NCBI GenBank assembly: GCA_963812195.1
Contig: CAWEUI010000016.1
Coordinates: forward strand, 50,658-114,657
Length of the DNA stretch: 64,000 nucleotides
DNA from: ZC4RG30 sp963812195
Lineage (GTDB): Bacteria; Pseudomonadota; Gammaproteobacteria; Steroidobacterales; Steroidobacteraceae
Direction of reading: 5' to 3'
Below the pieces are notes generated by a model that was given only the letters and a program-made list of their open reading frames with translations, had not been told where the DNA came from and searched no databases. Within the stretch, counting starts at the first letter, position 1. Every line of letters begins with the position of its first letter. Positions 18,073 through 27,288 of this stretch are shown here, piece after piece. The translations under genes were made by a program, and so were the position numbers.

Positions 18073-19413
18073 TCAGCGGAAGCTGACCCAGTCCACGTCC
18101 ACGGTGCCGCCTCCGGCATCGGTGACGAAGAGGTTGTGAATCCCGGCCGGAACGTCTTTCGTGGCGACACTCGCGGTCTGCCAACCCGATCCCCCGCTGA
18201 GCGCGATCCGGCCGAGCACCGGCCCGTCCGCTTTGTCCAGGCGGATCTCGAGCGTGCCACCAGCCGCGGCCATTGCGCGTACCTGCACGGCGCTCTGGGC
18301 CCCGCCACCGAAGTCGACCTCGTTGAACTGCACCCACGAGTGCGCGGCATCGAAAGTGGTCTTCCAGCCCTTGTGCGGGTCCGAAGCATCCAGGAACGTT
18401 ACGGCCACACCGTCGTTGCTCATCGCGCTGTAGCGGTCGATCTGGATCCGGCTGGTTGCCTTGACGAGTCCGACGCCGCGCAGGGTGGGGATGACCTTGC
18501 GGATGGTGCCGTCGTCGTTGAAGAAGAGCTTGTCGGCCCGGATGGAGCGGTTCTTGTCGAAGTCGGGTGACAGGTCCCGGTCGTGATAGAAGAGATACCA
18601 CTGGCCCTTGTACTGGACGATCGAGTGGTGGACGGTCCAGCAACCGCTCCTGGATTCGTCGAGAATCACCCCTGCCGGCTTGAACGGCCCCATCGGCGAG
18701 GTGCTGGTTGCGTATTCCAGCCGCTCGATCTTGTTCGCCACGTGCGGATATGTGAGGTAGTAGATGCCGTTGCGCTCGAACGCGAACGGCCCTTCGATCA
18801 GGCCCTTGGCCGGCAGGTTGTCCACGCGCTGCGGCTTGCCGTCGAGTTCCAGCATGTCGGGCTTCAGTCTGGCCACCCAGATGCCGCCGCCGGCCCAGAA
18901 CAGGTAGGCGCTGCCGTCCTTGTCGATGAGTACGCCCGGATCGATGCCGCGCACGCCTTCAATCGGCTTGGCCTCGGGTTTGAATGGCCCATAAGGCTTG
19001 TCCGCGATGGCCACGCCGATCTTCATGCCGCCGCTTCTGGCCATCGCCGGGAAATAGAAGTAGTACTTCCCGTTCTTGTAGACACAGTCCGGCGCCCACA
19101 TGGCATAGGCGGTCGGGTTGGTCCATGGAACACCTGTTTGCGTGAGGATCACGCCGTGATCGGTCCAGTCGGTGAGATTCTCCGACGAGAACACATGGTA
19201 GTCCTGCATCACGAACCAGTTGGGGCGCCCTTTGTATTCCGGCGGCGCCTTGATGTCGTGGGATGGATAGACGTAGATCTTCCCCTCGAACACGCGTGCC
19301 GTGGGGTCGGCGGTGAACTGATCCGTGATCAGGGGATTGGTCGCGAAAGCGGCGCCTGCCTGCAGCAGGCCGGCTACTCCGGCGACCAGGATTTGGAGCG
19401 AAGAGGGTCTCAT
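18073..19413 (-). CDS. secreted GH43-type glycoside hydrolase with C-terminal CBM-like domain
   Basis: A 446-residue exported enzyme: signal peptide to about AAFA (residue 24), then a five-bladed beta-propeller of the GH43 group. The general base is likely Asp36 (FTADPTARV), with Asp in GIDPGVL and the acid Glu in LIEGPFAFERNG completing the usual Asp/Asp/Glu set. Residues from about 320 form a beta-sandwich with VQFNEVDFGGG and TVDVDWVSF, typical of CBM6-like modules. Such enzymes release arabinose or xylose from plant polysaccharides or act on galactans. No sugar transporter or other xylanolytic gene is adjacent. Confidence 0.88.
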   Translation of the reverse strand: MRPSSLQILVAGVAGLLQAGAAFATNPLITDQFTADPTARVFEGKIYVYPSHDIKAPPEYKGRPNWFVMQDYHVFSSENLTDWTDHGVILTQTGVPWTNPTAYAMWAPDCVYKNGKYYFYFPAMARSGGMKIGVAIADKPYGPFKPEAKPIEGVRGIDPGVLIDKDGSAYLFWAGGGIWVARLKPDMLELDGKPQRVDNLPAKGLIEGPFAFERNGIYYLTYPHVANKIERLEYATSTSPMGPFKPAGVILDESRSGCWTVHHSIVQYKGQWYLFYHDRDLSPDFDKNRSIRADKLFFNDDGTIRKVIPTLRGVGLVKATSRIQIDRYSAMSNDGVAVTFLDASDPHKGWKTTFDAAHSWVQFNEVDFGGGAQSAVQVRAMAAAGGTLEIRLDKADGPVLGRIALSGGSGWQTASVATKDVPAGIHNLFVTDAGGGTVDVDWVSFR

Positions 19414-19567
19414 GACGTCGTTTGGAGCAAGCCTGCCATAGCTGAAGAAACGGTAAGACGAGATTAAACGCGCCTGGTGGCCCGGACTCAACGCCAGACT
19501 TGCCCACAAGCCCGGGATATGCCTGAACTGGCAGTGATATGCTGGCGCGGTACCGCCGGTGGGCCCG

Positions 19568-20074
19568 ATGCCAGCATCCGATACACGCCTCCCCAATGGC
19601 AGCTGCCAGTTCATCCTCCAGCCGAACGGCTCGCTGACGGCGACCGGCGCACGCCGGTTCCTGCTGCTGATCGGCAGCATGACCATTGCCATCGCGCTGC
19701 CCTTCGCGCTGCACGGCTTCTGGCCCGTGCTCGCCATCGCCGTGCTGGAGATCGGCGCCCTGGGCTGGGCGCTGTACCTGTCGATGCGCGCTTCAGGCCA
19801 CCGCGAGGCGATCATTGTGGATGGCGATACGATTCGCATCGAGAGCCTCGATGCCAGCGGCAGCCATTGCGTGGAGTTCACGCGGCACTGGGCCCGGGTA
19901 ACATTGCGCGCGGTCGTTGCCACGAAACGCAGCCGGTTGTACATCGAGTCACATGGTCGCGGATGCGAGGTCGGACGCTTCCTGACCGAAGAGGAGCGCC
20001 AGGTCTTTGCCCGGCAGCTGAGTAAGCTGATCGGAGGAGTGAATATGTCCCCACCTCTCGATCCGGTCCGATGA
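19568..20074 (+). CDS. DUF2244 membrane protein
   Basis: A 168-residue protein with two adjacent membrane segments (about residues 28-72: a LLLIGSMTIAIALPFALHG-type helix, then a second) followed by a soluble C-terminal part rich in Arg and Glu with REAIIVDGDTIRI and a final GRFLTEEERQVFARQL helix. This is the DUF2244 layout. The start could be the ATG at 19568 or a GTG at 19559; neither has a clear ribosome site. The last codons overlap the channel gene by four bases (ATGA), so the two are probably made together; a structural link is untested. Confidence 0.78.
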   Translation: MPASDTRLPNGSCQFILQPNGSLTATGARRFLLLIGSMTIAIALPFALHGFWPVLAIAVLEIGALGWALYLSMRASGHREAIIVDGDTIRIESLDASGSHCVEFTRHWARVTLRAVVATKRSRLYIESHGRGCEVGRFLTEEERQVFARQLSKLIGGVNMSPPLDPVR

Positions 20075-21201
20075 GCGCGGAACGCATCCCCATCTTGCCG
20101 CAGGCGCCGCTTCGGCACGCCAAAGTGTTCCGGCTGTTTCTGATTGCGCTGTTTGCGGCAGGCCTGCCGGTGTGCGCCATTGCCCAGAAGGCCGGCTCAC
20201 AGGAACACAGGCAGATGGTGGTGGCCACCCATGAGGCGCCGCCGTTCGCCATCTTGGGCCAGGACGGGCAATGGCACGGCATCGCGATCGACCTGTGGCG
20301 CAAGATTGCCGACGAACGTGGCTACGACTACCGCTTCGTGCAGAGCGACCTGACCGGCATGATCGACGGCGTGGTCGATGGCCGCTATGACGCCAGTGTG
20401 GGTGCGCTAACCATCACCGCCGATCGGGAATCGAAAGTCGATTTCACGCATCCGTTCTACGCCACCGGCTTCGGCATAGCGGTGCCGACCGCCGATCCGG
20501 CGTGGTACACGCTCTTCAGCAATTTCTTCACGGTTGGCTTCCTGAAGGCCGTGCTGGCGCTGTCGGCTGTGTTGGTGATCGTTGGCTTGCTGTTCTGGCT
20601 GGCGGAGCGCAAGCGAAATCCCGAGCAGTTCGCGCCGGATGCCACCGGGATCGGGGCGGGTTTCTGGTTCTCCGCGGTGACCATGACCACTGTGGGCTAC
20701 GGCGACAAGGCGCCGCGCACGGCGGCCGGCAAGGCGATCGCACTGGTGTGGATGTTTGCGGCGATCCTGATCATTTCGACCTTCACCGGCATGATCGCCT
20801 CTTCGCTCACGGCCGGGCGACTGGAGGGTGCGGTCAAGGGTCCCGACGACCTGCCGGGCGCGCGAGTCGGCTCGATCGCGGGATCGGCCACGGACCAGTG
20901 GCTCGGTGAAGAGCAGATCGGCTTTCGCAGCTTCACGGATATCGAAGCCGGACTGGTCGCGCTGCGTAAGGGCCGGCTGGACGCGTTCGTCTATGATGAA
21001 CCGCTGCTGCGCTACCTGATTCGCACCTCCTTTTCAGGGGAGCTGCGCATGCTGCCGGGGACTTTCGGCCGCCAGAACTACGGCATCGCCTTGCCGCAGG
21101 GAAGCGCGCTGCGTGAGCCGATCGACGTTTCCCTGCTGCGCATCGTGGAAGGTGGCAACTGGCGCGCGTCCATCAGGAACATGCTGGGCGAGCGTAAGTA
21201 G
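20071..21201 (+). CDS. GluR0-type ligand-gated potassium channel
   Basis: A 376-residue protein with the topology of prokaryotic ionotropic glutamate receptors. Order: signal/first helix (residues 18-38), first half of a type 3 solute-binding domain with DLTGMIDGVVDG and an Arg in TITADRE (Arg119, the usual amino-acid carboxylate ligand), membrane helix M1 about 155-177, pore loop, membrane helix M2 about 222-245, then the second binding half with DAFVYDEP (Asp309). The pore reads TMTTVGYGD at 204-212, a classic K+ selectivity filter. It should open a potassium pore in the inner membrane when a periplasmic amino acid or similar ligand binds. Confidence 0.9.
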   Translation: MSAERIPILPQAPLRHAKVFRLFLIALFAAGLPVCAIAQKAGSQEHRQMVVATHEAPPFAILGQDGQWHGIAIDLWRKIADERGYDYRFVQSDLTGMIDGVVDGRYDASVGALTITADRESKVDFTHPFYATGFGIAVPTADPAWYTLFSNFFTVGFLKAVLALSAVLVIVGLLFWLAERKRNPEQFAPDATGIGAGFWFSAVTMTTVGYGDKAPRTAAGKAIALVWMFAAILIISTFTGMIASSLTAGRLEGAVKGPDDLPGARVGSIAGSATDQWLGEEQIGFRSFTDIEAGLVALRKGRLDAFVYDEPLLRYLIRTSFSGELRMLPGTFGRQNYGIALPQGSALREPIDVSLLRIVEGGNWRASIRNMLGERK

Positions 21202-21293
21202 GTCGCAGGCCGGCTTGGGGCAACTGAGGTGGTGCTGGTGCCGGCACCCGGGTAGCATGCACGTCGGCGTCCACTACCCGAACCAGAAAAATC

Positions 21294-22901
21294 ATGTGGC
21301 AGCAGATATACCAACCCGTAATGGACAACCTCGGCTGGTCGTCGGCGGCCGCTGCCTTGCCCATCGTGGTGCCGTTGTTCTTGATCGGCGTACTGCGCAA
21401 GCCAGCCTGGATCGCAGGACTCGCGGGCCTGATCACCGCGGTATTGGTTGCTACCCTGATCTACGGAATGCCGACCGGGCTGGTGGCGCAATCGGCGTCG
21501 ATGGGAGCGGCATTCGGTCTGTTGCCGATTGGCTGGATCGTTTACTGGGCCGTGGTGCTGTACCGGCTCACGGAAGAAACCGGCAACTTCGCGGTCATCA
21601 AGGACTCGATCGGCGGGCTCACCACCGACCACCGGCTGCAGGCGATGCTGATCGCATTCGCGTTCGGTGCGTTCATCGAGGGCGCCGCGGGTTTCGGTAC
21701 GCCGGTGGCCGTGGCCGCCGCGATGCTCACGGGTCTGGGTTTTTCGCCGCTGTTCGCGGCCGGGCTGTGCCTGCTCGCAAATACCGCTCCGGTGGCGTTT
21801 GGCTCGATCGGCGTGCCGGTGGTCACGCTGGCCGGTACGACCGGCATTTCCGAGCACGAACTCAGCGCGTGGGTGGGCCGGTTGTGCGCGCCCATCTCTT
21901 TCCTGTTGCCGGCGTACATCGTTGTGGTGATGTCGGGATTTCGCGGTTTGAAGGGCGTGCTGCCGGCCGCGCTGGTATGCGGTGCGTGTTTCGCAGGCGT
22001 GCAGTTTCTGGTTTCGAATTTCGTGGGACCGCAGCTGGTGGATATTCTGGCCGCGCTCACGGCGATGATTGGTCTGGTGGTGTTGTTCAAGTTCTGGCAA
22101 CCCAAGGACACTTTCGTGATGGCCGGCGAACATCAGGCCGTCGCAGCGCCCCAGAAGCACCCCTTCGGGCGCACGGTGCTCGCCTGGTCGCCGTATCTGT
22201 TCCTGGTGCTGTTCGTGCTGATCTGGGGATATCCCGCCACCAAGGCATTGCTCGAGCACACCAACATCGTGTTCGACTGGCCTGGCCTGCACAACCAGAT
22301 CCAGCGCACGGCGCCCATGGTCGCCACACCGGCACCGTATGCCGCACGCTTCAACTTCAACTGGCTGGCCGCGGCGGGCACGGCATGTGCGCTGGCGACT
22401 GTGGCCGGAGCCATCGTGCTGCGGGTTTCCGTCAAGACCTACTTCGGGTTGCTGGGGCGCGTCGCGAAGCAGATGGCTTTCTCGCTGCTGACCATGGTCT
22501 TCGTGCTCGCACTTGCCTACGTGATGAACTACAGCGGCGCCACGGTCACGCTGGGCGAGGCGTTTGCGAAGACCGGCAAGGTGTTCCCGTTCTTCAGCTC
22601 CCTGCTGGGCTGGCTGGGCGTGTTCCTGACTGGAAGCGATACCTCTTCGAACGCCTTGTTCGGCAACCTGCAGGTGGTCACCGCGCACAGCCTGGGGCTC
22701 AACCCGGCGATGATGGCTGCCACGAATTCGGCCGGTGGCGTGATGGGCAAGATGATCAGCCTCACCAGCCTGGCGGTGGCGGTTGCCGCCACCGGCATGG
22801 CACGCAAGGAGGAGGGTCGGCTGTTCCGCTTCACCGTGAAGCACAGCGTGTTTCTCGCCTGCGTGCTCGGTGTGCTCGCCACGATCTACGCGTACGCGTG
22901 A
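21294..22901 (+). CDS. lldP: L-lactate permease
   Basis: A 535-residue inner-membrane transporter of the LctP family with about 12-14 hydrophobic helices. Family blocks include FGAFIEGAAGFGTPVAVAAAML around residue 123 and SDTSSNALFGNLQ near the end, and the length is as expected. It should import lactate or glycolate with protons. The alpha-hydroxy-acid oxidase gene follows after 23 bases on the same strand, forming a lactate uptake and oxidation unit. No GntR-type regulator (LldR) is adjacent. Confidence 0.93.
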   Translation: MWQQIYQPVMDNLGWSSAAAALPIVVPLFLIGVLRKPAWIAGLAGLITAVLVATLIYGMPTGLVAQSASMGAAFGLLPIGWIVYWAVVLYRLTEETGNFAVIKDSIGGLTTDHRLQAMLIAFAFGAFIEGAAGFGTPVAVAAAMLTGLGFSPLFAAGLCLLANTAPVAFGSIGVPVVTLAGTTGISEHELSAWVGRLCAPISFLLPAYIVVVMSGFRGLKGVLPAALVCGACFAGVQFLVSNFVGPQLVDILAALTAMIGLVVLFKFWQPKDTFVMAGEHQAVAAPQKHPFGRTVLAWSPYLFLVLFVLIWGYPATKALLEHTNIVFDWPGLHNQIQRTAPMVATPAPYAARFNFNWLAAAGTACALATVAGAIVLRVSVKTYFGLLGRVAKQMAFSLLTMVFVLALAYVMNYSGATVTLGEAFAKTGKVFPFFSSLLGWLGVFLTGSDTSSNALFGNLQVVTAHSLGLNPAMMAATNSAGGVMGKMISLTSLAVAVAATGMARKEEGRLFRFTVKHSVFLACVLGVLATIYAYA

Positions 22902-22924
22902 GGCGCGGCCGGTAATCCCGCGCC

Positions 22925-24070
22925 ATGCGCCTGACCGATTGCCATAACTTCCACGATTTTCGGCGGCTGGCACAGCTGCGGCTGCCGGGCCCGCTGTTCA
23001 ACTACATCGACGGCGCGGCCGACGATGAGGTGACATATCGGCGCAACACGGAGGCATTCGAGCGTTGCGACCTGGTGCCCAATGTCCTGCGTGGCGTGCG
23101 GGACATCGATCTTTCCGTGACGGTCATGGGCCAGAAGCTGGCATTGCCCGTCTACTGTTCGCCCACGGCATTGCAGCGGCTGTTTCACCACACCGGCGAA
23201 CGGTCTGTCGCCGCGGCCGCATCGCAGTTCGGCACGATGTTCGGTGTCTCGTCACTGGGAACGGTAAGTCTCGCCGAGCTGCGCAAGGCCTACTCCACGC
23301 CGCAGTGCTACCAGTTCTACGTCCACAAGGACCACGGCTTGAACCGCGCCATGCTGCAAAGCGCCAAGCAGGCGGGCGTCGACGTGATGATGCTCACTGT
23401 GGACACGATCACCGGCGGCAATCGCGAGCGCGACCTGCGCACCGGGTTTTCCATCCCGTTGCGGCTCACACCTGGCGGCATGCTGCAGTTCGTGCTCAAG
23501 CCCCGCTGGGGGTTCAACTACGTCACTCACGAACGCTTCCGCATGCCGCAGCTCGAAGAGCACATCGACATGCGTGGCGGCTCCATTTCCATCGGACGCT
23601 ATTTCAGCGAGATGCTGGACCAGTCGATGGACTGGAACCATGTGGCTGCCATGGTGAAGGAATGGAACGGGCAGTTCTGTCTGAAGGGCGTGATGTCCGT
23701 CGAGGATGCGCGCCGCGCCGTGGATATCGGCTGCACCGGTATCGTGCTGTCCAATCACGGCGGCCGCCAGCTCGATGGCTCGCGCAGCGCGTTTGATCAG
23801 CTGGCCGAGATCGTGGATGCCGTCGGCGACCGGATCGACGTGATGATGGATGGTGGCGTGCAACGCGCCACCCATGTGCTGAAGGCGTTGTCGCTGGGCG
23901 CCAGGGCAGTGGGCCTGGGGCGTTTCTACCTGTTTCCGTTGGCCGCGGCGGGCCAGGCCGGCGTGGAGCGGGCGCTCGGTCTGATGCGGGCCGAACTGGA
24001 GCGGGGCATGAAACTCATGGGCTGCAATGCCATCGGGCAACTGACGCGGGGTAACCTTCGGTTCAGATAG
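22925..24070 (+). CDS. lldD: FMN-dependent alpha-hydroxy-acid dehydrogenase (L-lactate dehydrogenase-like)
   Basis: A 381-residue TIM-barrel flavoprotein oxidising L-lactate to pyruvate, passing electrons to the respiratory chain. The catalytic block SNHGGRQLDG carries His278 and the following Arg; Lys in CLKGVMSVEDA and the phosphate-binding GGVQRATHV and ALGARAVGLGR segments are intact. Near-complete family length, without signal peptide, so it likely associates with the inner membrane face. Linkage to lldP supports lactate over mandelate or glycolate as substrate, but members of this family are easily confused. Confidence 0.9.
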   Translation: MRLTDCHNFHDFRRLAQLRLPGPLFNYIDGAADDEVTYRRNTEAFERCDLVPNVLRGVRDIDLSVTVMGQKLALPVYCSPTALQRLFHHTGERSVAAAASQFGTMFGVSSLGTVSLAELRKAYSTPQCYQFYVHKDHGLNRAMLQSAKQAGVDVMMLTVDTITGGNRERDLRTGFSIPLRLTPGGMLQFVLKPRWGFNYVTHERFRMPQLEEHIDMRGGSISIGRYFSEMLDQSMDWNHVAAMVKEWNGQFCLKGVMSVEDARRAVDIGCTGIVLSNHGGRQLDGSRSAFDQLAEIVDAVGDRIDVMMDGGVQRATHVLKALSLGARAVGLGRFYLFPLAAAGQAGVERALGLMRAELERGMKLMGCNAIGQLTRGNLRFR

Positions 24071-24089
24071 GGCTGATCCTGGCCGCAGT

Positions 24090-25178
24090 TCACCCGCCTG
24101 ATTTCGATATTTCCACGTCCGCGGCGGCAACGCCCTGCTCGCCGCAGATCGTATAGAACAGCGTCAACCGATCCTCTTCCCGCGAGATCTTCTCGACGTA
24201 CACCGCCGGATCACGCAACTGGCGCGCGGCGCCGTAGATTTCCCCCACCTCGGATGGGCGGACCGGCCAGTCGGGGCATTCGTAGCGAGCCTCGGGTTTC
24301 AATACTTCGTCAAAAGCGCCGACCTTCCAGTCCTTCCAGTCGCCGGTCAACTGCATGGTTGTATGCAGGATGCTTTCCGGCGCCGTGCCGATCGCCGACA
24401 GGAAGACATGCAGCGTATCGCCGTCGACGAACAACGCGACATGCCTGATCTTGTTGCTGTAAGGCGTATCGCTGAACGGATTGGCCCTGCCCTGAAATGG
24501 CTGCAGCGGACCGGTCGAGTGAAGCATGTATCCAAGGCGTGCGATGCCGTAGTACTGGCCGCCGTGCTCGAACACGCGCAGGTAAGGTTCGGGGCTGATA
24601 ACCGGCAGCGCCTCGAAATGCAGGCCATCGGTCGACACGGTGGTTTGCGTGACCTGCCGGTAGCCGTTCCTGCGCAGCCACGCATGGGCCTCGATGGGAT
24701 CGTCAGGCCAGCGCCTGCCGTCGGAGAACTGGCCGTGCACCCACATGATGATGCGCTGGTGCCCCTCGTCGACCATCACTTCGGGTGAAGCAACATGGGT
24801 ATAGACACCATAGATCTCGTAGGGCGGGTCGGGCTGCGGGCGATACAGCGCGGTGGCGGAAACATCCAGCACGCCCGGCACGTAAACCTTCCACGGACCA
24901 TGCAGCGAATCTGCATAGGCGAGGCGAATGTAGGTGCCGCGATGGTGTGCGAAGTACATGTAGTACTTGCCCAGCGGATGCTTCACCCATGCCGGCACCT
25001 TGATGACCGACGGGCCGTTGACGTCGTCGCCCAGGGATGGGTCCGAGCGCACCGTGACCAGCGGATTCCCGGCAAAGCGCTGCGCGCGCAAGTCGCCGGC
25101 CGGCGCGGGCCTCGACGCCAGAGCGCCGGCCAGTACGACCAGCACCAGAACAGGCAGGGCTTTGAGGGTGGCTGTCAT
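24090..25178 (-). CDS. secreted five-bladed beta-propeller glycosidase-like protein
   Basis: A 362-residue exported protein (signal peptide to about PAPAGD near residue 28) whose repeated pattern of aromatic and Asp residues suggests a GH43/GH32-type propeller. Segments include NGPSVIKVPAWV, GKYYMYFAHHRG, TYIRLAYADSLHGPW and YGIARLGYML. The typical GH43 catalytic trio is not obvious, so it may bind or cleave a sugar in an unfamiliar way. The ATG at 25178 starts the signal peptide. It is divergent from the hybrid kinase with about 94 bases between starts and convergent with lldD. Confidence 0.7.
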   Translation of the reverse strand: MTATLKALPVLVLVVLAGALASRPAPAGDLRAQRFAGNPLVTVRSDPSLGDDVNGPSVIKVPAWVKHPLGKYYMYFAHHRGTYIRLAYADSLHGPWKVYVPGVLDVSATALYRPQPDPPYEIYGVYTHVASPEVMVDEGHQRIIMWVHGQFSDGRRWPDDPIEAHAWLRRNGYRQVTQTTVSTDGLHFEALPVISPEPYLRVFEHGGQYYGIARLGYMLHSTGPLQPFQGRANPFSDTPYSNKIRHVALFVDGDTLHVFLSAIGTAPESILHTTMQLTGDWKDWKVGAFDEVLKPEARYECPDWPVRPSEVGEIYGAARQLRDPAVYVEKISREEDRLTLFYTICGEQGVAAADVEISKSGG

Positions 25179-25272
25179 GGTCGATTCGCCCCGGCCATCC
25201 TCGCCTTCGGGGGCGTGCTTTGGCAATCACGGGTGATAAGCTCATCGCCTCACGGGCCGCAAAGCGCTGCTC

Positions 25273-27183
25273 ATGCCCCTCAGGTCGGTCAGCCAACAGC
25301 TTGCCATTGTCCTGGTCACGTTCGGGGTGGCGTTGTTCGGCATGGGGCTGGTGTTCGAGCCGGCCCTGCGACACGGCTGGCCGCTGGTGGGTCTGGGTGC
25401 GCTCTGCGCGGTGGCCTGTTGCGTGGTCTGGCTGTGGCTGCGCCATACGCTGACGCGGCGCCTGGAGGAACTGGGCCGCATTGCCGAGCAACACCTGCAT
25501 GGCAATCGGGCAGAACGCTTTCCCGAGCAGGGCCACGGCGAGCTGGCGCGCATCGGGCGACTGCTCAACTCCGTAGTCGCGGAGCTGGTGAAGAGCAACG
25601 CCGAGCTGCGCCGCAGCGAAGCCAAGTACCGGGTCATCGCCGAGTACTCGCGCGATGCCCTCACGGCCGTGGATGCCACGGACGGGCGCTTCGTTTCGGT
25701 GAATCGGACCGCGGTGAAGCTCTTCGGTGTCGCCGACGAGGCCGCCCTGTTGGCCATGACGCCGGCCGACGTGTCTCCGGAACTGCAGCCTGACGGGACG
25801 CCCTCCGCCGAGGCGTCGCGTATCCACATCCAGACCGCCATGCGCGATGGCTTTGCCGACTTCGAGTGGACTCATCGCAGCGTGGACGGGCGTCTGATCC
25901 CCTGCAGCGTGCAGCTGGCGCGTTTCGAGCTGGACGGCCAGGTGCTGGTACAGGGCACGGTGCGCGACATCACCGACGTGCGGGCGGCCGAGGAACGCAA
26001 TCAGGTGCTGCAGGCCCGGATCCAGGAGGCCCAGAAGCTGGAGGCCATCGGCCGCCTGGCCGGTGGCGTGGCCCACGATTTCAACAACATGCTGGCGGTC
26101 ATCTCCCTGCAGGCTGATCTGGCGCTGGCTTTGCTGGATTCCGGAGGCGCGCCGCGCGAGCAGCTGGACCAGATCTGCCGCATCACGGAACGCACGGCCG
26201 GGCTGGTGCAGCAACTGCTGGCCTTCTCGCGCCGGCAGAGTGCGGCACCTCGTCCACTGAATCTGGATGCGGCCGTGGACTCGAGCCTGAACCTGCTGCG
26301 CCCCGGGCTCGGCGAGGGCATGCAGGTGACGTGGCGGCCCGGTGCGGGGCAGTGGCAGGTGCGCCTGGATCCGGTGCAGGTGGACCAGATCCTCACCAAC
26401 CTGTGCAGCAACGCGCGGGATGCCTGCAAGGGCCAGGGGCGGATCACGATCGCCACGCGGGAGGTCCAGCTCGACAGGCTTGCCTGTGTCGGCCTGAGCG
26501 GCCTTGCACCCGGGCCTCACGTCGAGTTGCGCGTGGAGGACGATGGGCCGGGCTTCAGCGAGGAGGCGCTGGCACACATCTTCGAGCCCTTCTTCACGAC
26601 CAAGGAGGTGGGTCGGGGAACCGGGCTGGGCCTGGCCAGTGTCTACGGCATCGTGCGCCAGGCCGGCGGTGATGTCCGGGCGGACAGCCGGCCGGGGCGC
26701 GGCGCGCGGTTCATGCTCTATTTCCCGCGATACGAGGGGCCGGTCGGGGAAGAGATCGGGCCACGGGCAGACACCGCGGTGGCTGCTCCGGCGGAGCGCG
26801 CGCCAACCCAGGAACGGATTCTGCTGGTGGAAGATCAGCCCGAGCTGCTGAGCCTGTTCGAAGAGGCCTTGCAGCGTGCCGGCTACAGCGTGCTCGCCGT
26901 CTCCGATCCCGCGGCGGCGCTGGCCGCGGCGGGCGAACCTGGTTTCGGTTTCGACCTGCTGCTCAGCGACGTGGTGATGCCCGGCATGAACGGGCTGCGC
27001 CTGGCGCAGGAGCTCAAAGCCGGACATCCGGGCATGCGGGAGCTGTTCATGTCCGGCTATTCCGCCGACGCCATGGAGGAACGGGGCCTGGACACACAGG
27101 GCGTGCATATCCTGGCGAAACCCTTTCACATGTCGGACCTGCTCCGGGCAGTGCAATCGATCCTGCAGGGCAAGGCGCTGTGA
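25273..27183 (+). CDS. hybrid sensor histidine kinase/response regulator
   Basis: A 636-residue membrane kinase. Order: two helices in residues 8-58, a HAMP-like linker 59-112, a PAS domain about 115-235, HisKA with the phosphorylated His268 (GGVAHDFNN), an HATPase domain with N-box NLCSNARDA and G-box GRGTGLGLAS, and a C-terminal receiver (about 514-636) with phospho-acceptor Asp566 (LLSDVVMPG). All key residues are present. It should sense a signal through PAS or membrane and pass phosphate to its own receiver, then to an unlinked phosphotransfer protein. No partner regulator is adjacent. Confidence 0.92.
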   Translation: MPLRSVSQQLAIVLVTFGVALFGMGLVFEPALRHGWPLVGLGALCAVACCVVWLWLRHTLTRRLEELGRIAEQHLHGNRAERFPEQGHGELARIGRLLNSVVAELVKSNAELRRSEAKYRVIAEYSRDALTAVDATDGRFVSVNRTAVKLFGVADEAALLAMTPADVSPELQPDGTPSAEASRIHIQTAMRDGFADFEWTHRSVDGRLIPCSVQLARFELDGQVLVQGTVRDITDVRAAEERNQVLQARIQEAQKLEAIGRLAGGVAHDFNNMLAVISLQADLALALLDSGGAPREQLDQICRITERTAGLVQQLLAFSRRQSAAPRPLNLDAAVDSSLNLLRPGLGEGMQVTWRPGAGQWQVRLDPVQVDQILTNLCSNARDACKGQGRITIATREVQLDRLACVGLSGLAPGPHVELRVEDDGPGFSEEALAHIFEPFFTTKEVGRGTGLGLASVYGIVRQAGGDVRADSRPGRGARFMLYFPRYEGPVGEEIGPRADTAVAAPAERAPTQERILLVEDQPELLSLFEEALQRAGYSVLAVSDPAAALAAAGEPGFGFDLLLSDVVMPGMNGLRLAQELKAGHPGMRELFMSGYSADAMEERGLDTQGVHILAKPFHMSDLLRAVQSILQGKAL

Positions 27184-27288
27184 GTCGAACCGGGGCCGGC
27201 GATGTACTGGACCGGGGCTCAACGTCCCCCTTGCTGCCTGTCATCAAGAGCGCGTAGGCTTTGATGCGCTGGGGGAACCGGGGGGTGC

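Noticed and set aside
21078..22973. Long minus-strand open frame opposite the lactate permease
   Set aside because: Shadow rich in His, Arg and Gln; permease on the other strand is intact.
24703..27222. Long minus-strand open frame opposite the hybrid kinase
   Set aside because: Shadow; the plus strand has complete kinase and receiver motifs.
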